Source: Chryseobacterium sp. 36-9 (GTDB lineage: Bacteria > Bacteroidota > Bacteroidia > Flavobacteriales > Weeksellaceae). Taken from it: a stretch of 35,059 bases of DNA. How positions within the stretch are numbered: the stretch's first letter is position 1; every line of letters begins with the position of its first letter. The DNA is taken from assembly GCA_001898785.1 (NCBI GenBank), contig MKVE01000029.1:56415-91473 (forward strand), in the 5' to 3' direction. Shown piece by piece: positions 31,847 to 35,059 of this stretch. A program made the position numbers and the translations under genes. The notes beneath the pieces are model-generated. The model was not told the DNA's origin. It was given only the letters and a program-made list of their open reading frames with translations, and did not search any database.

Positions 31847-34387
31847 ATGCCAAAAAATTTAGTCATCGTCGAGTCTCCGGCAAAAGCAAAAACGATTCAG
31901 AAATATTTAGGTAAAGATTACGAGGTCAAATCCAGCTTCGGACACATTCGTGATCTGCCTAAAAAAGGGATGGGAATTGATCTTTCCAATTTCACGCCTG
32001 ATTATGAAGTTTCTGCTGATAAAAAAAAGTTAGTGGCAGAACTGAAGAGCGCTGTTAAAAGTGCGGAGATGGTCTGGCTGGCTTCCGATGAGGACCGAGA
32101 AGGAGAAGCGATTGCATGGCATCTGGCAGATGAATTAAAATTAAAACCTGAAAACAGAAAACGAATTGTTTTCCACGAGATCACCAAAAATGCGATCCTG
32201 AAAGCAATCGAAAACCCAAGAGATATTGATCAAAACCTGGTTAACGCTCAACAAGCGAGAAGAGTTCTGGATAGAATCGTTGGTTTCGAGATGTCACCGG
32301 TTCTTTGGAAAAAAGTTAAAACAGGATTGTCGGCAGGTAGAGTCCAGTCAGTTGCGGTAAGATTAATTGTAGAGAGAGAAAAAGAGATCCGTGAGTTTGT
32401 TCCAAAACCAAGTTTCAAAGTGGAAGGTATTTTCCTGAATGACGGAAAACAGGAGATCGCAGCTAAGCTGAAAAAAGATTTCGAAAAAGAATCTGAAGCC
32501 GAAAAATTCCTGGAACAATCCAAAGCTACAGAATTCAAAGTTCTGAATGTTGAGACAAAACCGGGGACACGCACAGCGTCTGCTCCTTTTACAACATCTA
32601 CGTTGCAGCAGGAAGCGTCTTCCAGATTGGGTTACAATGTAACGACCACTATGCGTTTGGCGCAGCGACTTTATGAAGAAGGATTCATTACTTATATGAG
32701 AACGGATTCTGTTAACCTTTCTCAGGAAGCGATCAACGGTGCAAAAGCGCAAATTATTTCAGAATACGGCGAGAACTATTCCAGGCCGAGAAATTATACA
32801 ACAAAATCTTCTTCTGCACAGGAAGCGCACGAGGCGATCCGTCCGACAGATTTTTCTGTTAAGTCAATTGGAGATGCACAATTGAACAAACTGTATCAAT
32901 TGATCTACAGAAGAACACTGGCGTCCCAGATGGAAAATGCAAAAATCGAAAAAACGGTGATCGAGATCGGGAATCCGAAATTACCACAGCATTTTGAAGC
33001 GCAAGGCGAAGTGATTGTTTTCGATGGATTCCTTAAGGCTTATGGCATTGTCAAAACAGAAGATGACGACGATGAAAGCAATGAAAAGCTGTTGCCAAAA
33101 GTAAAAGTTGGTGAAACTCTTGACTATAAAACAATCACAGCTACAGAAAAATTTACGAGACCGTCTGCGAGATTTACAGAAGCGGGATTGGTTAAGAAAT
33201 TAGAAGAATTGGGAATTGGTCGTCCTTCGACTTACGCACCAACAATTCAAACCATTCAAAACCGCGAGTATGTGGATAAAAGAGAAATAGAACCACAAAC
33301 GAGAGAGATCATTAAGATGACACTGGGCAAATCCGGTGTCAAAAAAGAAGTTCTCGAAGAGAAGTTTGGCGGTGATAAAAATAAATTTGTTCCCACCGAT
33401 ATCGGTGAAGTGGTAAATGATTTCTTAACCGATAACTTTGCGGAGATCCTGGATTATGGTTTCACGGCGAGAGTGGAAGAAGGCTTTGATGAGATCGCGA
33501 GCGGTGAACAAAAGTGGAAAGAAATGATGACGGATTTCTACTCCAAATTTCACCCAAGAATTGAGGACGTCGAAGAAAATGCAGATAGAGCAACTGGAGA
33601 GAGAATCTTAGGTATTGATCCAAAGTCTGGTAAAAATGTTCATGCAAGAATCGGAAGATTCGGACCAATGATCCAGATTGGCGAGCAGGATGATGAGGAG
33701 AAACCGACATTTGCATCACTGATGTCTAACCAGAATATCGCTACCATTACACTGGAGGAAGCTTTGGAGCTGTTCAAGCTGCCTTTTGATCTTCAGGATT
33801 TTGACGGTCAGCCGGTGTCAGTGGGTGTTGGGAGATTCGGGCCTTATGTGAAATGGGGCGAGACGTTTATCAGTATCCCGAAAGGAGAAGATCCATTGTC
33901 TGTGAACCAGGAAAGAGCAGAAGAGATCATCAACGAAAAGAAAAGAGCCGATGCACCGATTGCCACTTACAAAGGTGAGCCGGTAACTAAAGGAACAGGA
34001 AGATTCGGGCCGTTTATCAAATACCAAAGCATCTTTGTGAATGTGCCGAAGCGTTACGACTTCGACAATCTTTCCCAGAGTGATATCAATGAACTGATTG
34101 ATGCCAAGCTGGACAAAGAGGCCAACCGCTACATCCAGCAATGGGAAAAAGAAAAGATCGCTATCGAGAACGGAAGATGGGGACCATTTATCAAGTTTGG
34201 AAAAGCGAACTTCAAAATCCCGAAAAAGAAAGATGATTCTAAATATGAGGCCGATGAACTGAAAGACATTTCTCTCGACGAAGTGAAAAAATGGATCACC
34301 GCGCAGGATCCGAAAGCTTTTGCCGAGAAAAAGAAACCAGCTGCTAAAAAGCCGGCTGCGAAGAAAGCACCGGCGAAGAAAAAGTAA
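31847..34387 (+). CDS. topA: DNA topoisomerase I
   Basis: An 846-residue type IA topoisomerase that relaxes negatively supercoiled DNA. The N-terminal Toprim domain has VESPAKAKTIQKYLG and SDEDREGEAIAWH. The active-site tyrosine is Tyr283 in FITYMRTDS. RPSTYAPTIQTI lies in the core. The C-terminal region has four GR(F/W)GP repeats, at about residues 604, 661, 713 and 778, in place of Cys4 zinc fingers: I find no CxxC pairs. It ends in an Ala/Lys-rich tail (PAAKKPAAKKAPAKKK). It is a housekeeping gene and marks the right border of the pigment cluster. Confidence 0.98.
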   Translation: MPKNLVIVESPAKAKTIQKYLGKDYEVKSSFGHIRDLPKKGMGIDLSNFTPDYEVSADKKKLVAELKSAVKSAEMVWLASDEDREGEAIAWHLADELKLKPENRKRIVFHEITKNAILKAIENPRDIDQNLVNAQQARRVLDRIVGFEMSPVLWKKVKTGLSAGRVQSVAVRLIVEREKEIREFVPKPSFKVEGIFLNDGKQEIAAKLKKDFEKESEAEKFLEQSKATEFKVLNVETKPGTRTASAPFTTSTLQQEASSRLGYNVTTTMRLAQRLYEEGFITYMRTDSVNLSQEAINGAKAQIISEYGENYSRPRNYTTKSSSAQEAHEAIRPTDFSVKSIGDAQLNKLYQLIYRRTLASQMENAKIEKTVIEIGNPKLPQHFEAQGEVIVFDGFLKAYGIVKTEDDDDESNEKLLPKVKVGETLDYKTITATEKFTRPSARFTEAGLVKKLEELGIGRPSTYAPTIQTIQNREYVDKREIEPQTREIIKMTLGKSGVKKEVLEEKFGGDKNKFVPTDIGEVVNDFLTDNFAEILDYGFTARVEEGFDEIASGEQKWKEMMTDFYSKFHPRIEDVEENADRATGERILGIDPKSGKNVHARIGRFGPMIQIGEQDDEEKPTFASLMSNQNIATITLEEALELFKLPFDLQDFDGQPVSVGVGRFGPYVKWGETFISIPKGEDPLSVNQERAEEIINEKKRADAPIATYKGEPVTKGTGRFGPFIKYQSIFVNVPKRYDFDNLSQSDINELIDAKLDKEANRYIQQWEKEKIAIENGRWGPFIKFGKANFKIPKKKDDSKYEADELKDISLDEVKKWITAQDPKAFAEKKKPAAKKPAAKKAPAKKK

Positions 34388-34410
34388 AAACTTATTCTCC
34401 ATAAATAATT

Positions 34411-34443
34411 AACCCTTTCAGAGTTTCAAACTCTGAAAGGGTT
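34411..34443. terminator. 33-bp palindromic terminator shared by topA and the MepB-like gene
   Basis: Perfect inverted arms AACCCTTTCAGAGTTT (34411-34426) and AAACTCTGAAAGGGTT (34428-34443) around one C, followed by T residues on the plus strand. It lies 23 bp after the topA stop. The minus-strand gene's stop and last codons fall inside it. Same 16-1-16 build as 24378-24410. Confidence 0.82.
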
Positions 34444-34920
34444 TTTTGTTGAATTTATATTTTCTGGATTTGTAAGTTCAATAAAATATTTTGTTTGCCA
34501 ACTTTTTGCTTTTTCCGCTTGATTATTTTCTGTTTGTGTCCAACTTGGATAAACTCTGAAACCTCGTTTTCCTTTTTTCTTTTGAGTCGTTAATATTTTA
34601 TTTTCAATTAATGTTTTCTTTGGGAATAGAAAAAATCCAAATCTATTTTCCTGTTCAGTTGCAATAATATAGAAATCAAAATTATCATTTTCATCAAATG
34701 GTTCTGTTTCGTTTTCTATGTTTCTTTTCCAAAGCGTTACAAACAATCCAACTTTTTTAGGTGTTATTTTCGCTTTTCTGAATTTTATATTTAGTTTCTC
34801 AAGTTGAAAATTAAATCCTAAATATTCTTCACATTCTAAATCCTTTATTAAGTTTTTAATATTTAGATTGTTGGTTTTGAATATTGAATTCTCAATACGT
34901 TTTAATTCTTCAAATATCAT
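34426..34920 (-). CDS. MepB family protein
   Basis: 164 residues, no signal peptide. KKVGLFVTLWKRN, NDNFDFYIIAT, RFGFFLFPKKTL and GKRGFRVYPSWTQTENNQAEKAKSWQTKYFIEL match the MepB family, first named from the Staphylococcus mepRAB operon; its function is unknown. The last residues (KNPFRV) and stop are encoded by the palindromic terminator, so the C-terminus may have been altered by that repeat. It is unlinked to the pigment pathway. Confidence 0.82.
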   Translation of the reverse strand: MIFEELKRIENSIFKTNNLNIKNLIKDLECEEYLGFNFQLEKLNIKFRKAKITPKKVGLFVTLWKRNIENETEPFDENDNFDFYIIATEQENRFGFFLFPKKTLIENKILTTQKKKGKRGFRVYPSWTQTENNQAEKAKSWQTKYFIELTNPENINSTKNPFRV

Positions 34921-34980
34921 TAATTTTCTTTTGATACAGTGTTTTTATCGGATTGCAGCTAACTTTCCGGCGCTTGGCGA

Positions 34981-34999
34981 GGTTGCGAGCTTCGTAACC
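34981..34999. repeat. Small GC-richer hairpin in the terminal intergenic region
   Basis: GGTTGCGA / TCGTAACC with a 3-nt loop forms an 8-bp stem containing one wobble pair. It follows a stretch (about 34952-34980) that is much richer in G+C than its surroundings. The region 34921-35059 otherwise shows no gene. It could be part of an interspersed repeat that continues past the window. Confidence 0.35.
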
Positions 35000-35059
35000 G
35001 ATTATTTTCTATCAAAGATAAAATTTCTTGCGAGAAATAAATGTGTATTTACTACAAAA

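Noticed and set aside
34921-35059. Possible RNA gene or attachment site in the terminal spacer
   Set aside because: Only one small hairpin and a GC-richer patch; no cloverleaf or flanking direct repeat visible before the window ends.

Overview
The window looks like a chromosome segment of a flavobacterium, most likely Chryseobacterium or a close relative in the Weeksellaceae. Reasons: AT-rich DNA with the Bacteroidota-type -7 promoter element TAnnTTTG, lipoprotein and signal-peptide styles typical of the phylum, a tyrosine ammonia-lyase closely resembling the Flavobacterium johnsoniae enzyme, and intergenic palindromes of kinds I recall from this group. No tRNA, rRNA, CRISPR array or transposase was seen.

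About 31 kb is a flexirubin-type pigment cluster (aryl polyene ester of a dialkylresorcinol). It lies in two arms that converge at about 11.5 kb with only 9 bp between stop codons. The left arm (plus strand) holds the 3' part of an AMP-forming ligase, a small exported protein, then (minus strand) a halogenase-like flavoprotein, then (plus strand) tyrosine ammonia-lyase, ketoreductase, ketosynthase, ACP, LpxL-type acyltransferase, CrtI-like oxidoreductase, a C45-type lipoprotein hydrolase and a small secreted protein. The right arm is a roughly 20 kb minus-strand gene series read from 31.6 kb down to 11.5 kb. In that order it holds an MMPL exporter/acyltransferase fusion, DarA, DarB, two ApeP-like hotdog dehydratases, a conserved unknown, a BtrH-type protein, an ABC-2 exporter pair, a thioesterase, a ketosynthase, a half-ketosynthase, a KilA-N protein, an ACP, a ketosynthase/chain-length-factor pair, a polysaccharide deacetylase, a LolA/LolB-like pair, a FabZ-like dehydratase, a small exported protein and a GT2-DUF2062 glycosyltransferase.

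Proposed working: tyrosine is deaminated to 4-coumarate, activated and loaded on an ACP, then extended by the ketosynthase/CLF, reductase and dehydratase set to an aryl polyene. DarB and DarA make the dialkylresorcinol. The acyltransferases join or transfer the parts, and the MMPL, ABC and LolA-like proteins move the product to the outer membrane. The flavoproteins may chlorinate, hydroxylate or desaturate it. This is inference from family membership and synteny with known flexirubin and aryl polyene clusters.

Downstream of the cluster are topA (plus) and a MepB-family gene (minus), sharing a 33-bp palindrome. Oddities worth attention: a KilA-N gene inside the biosynthetic series; a dispersed repeat translated in frame inside a ketosynthase; three intergenic elements built from 8-nt units; a chain-length factor with all three catalytic residues replaced; and a degenerate third domain on the exporter fusion.
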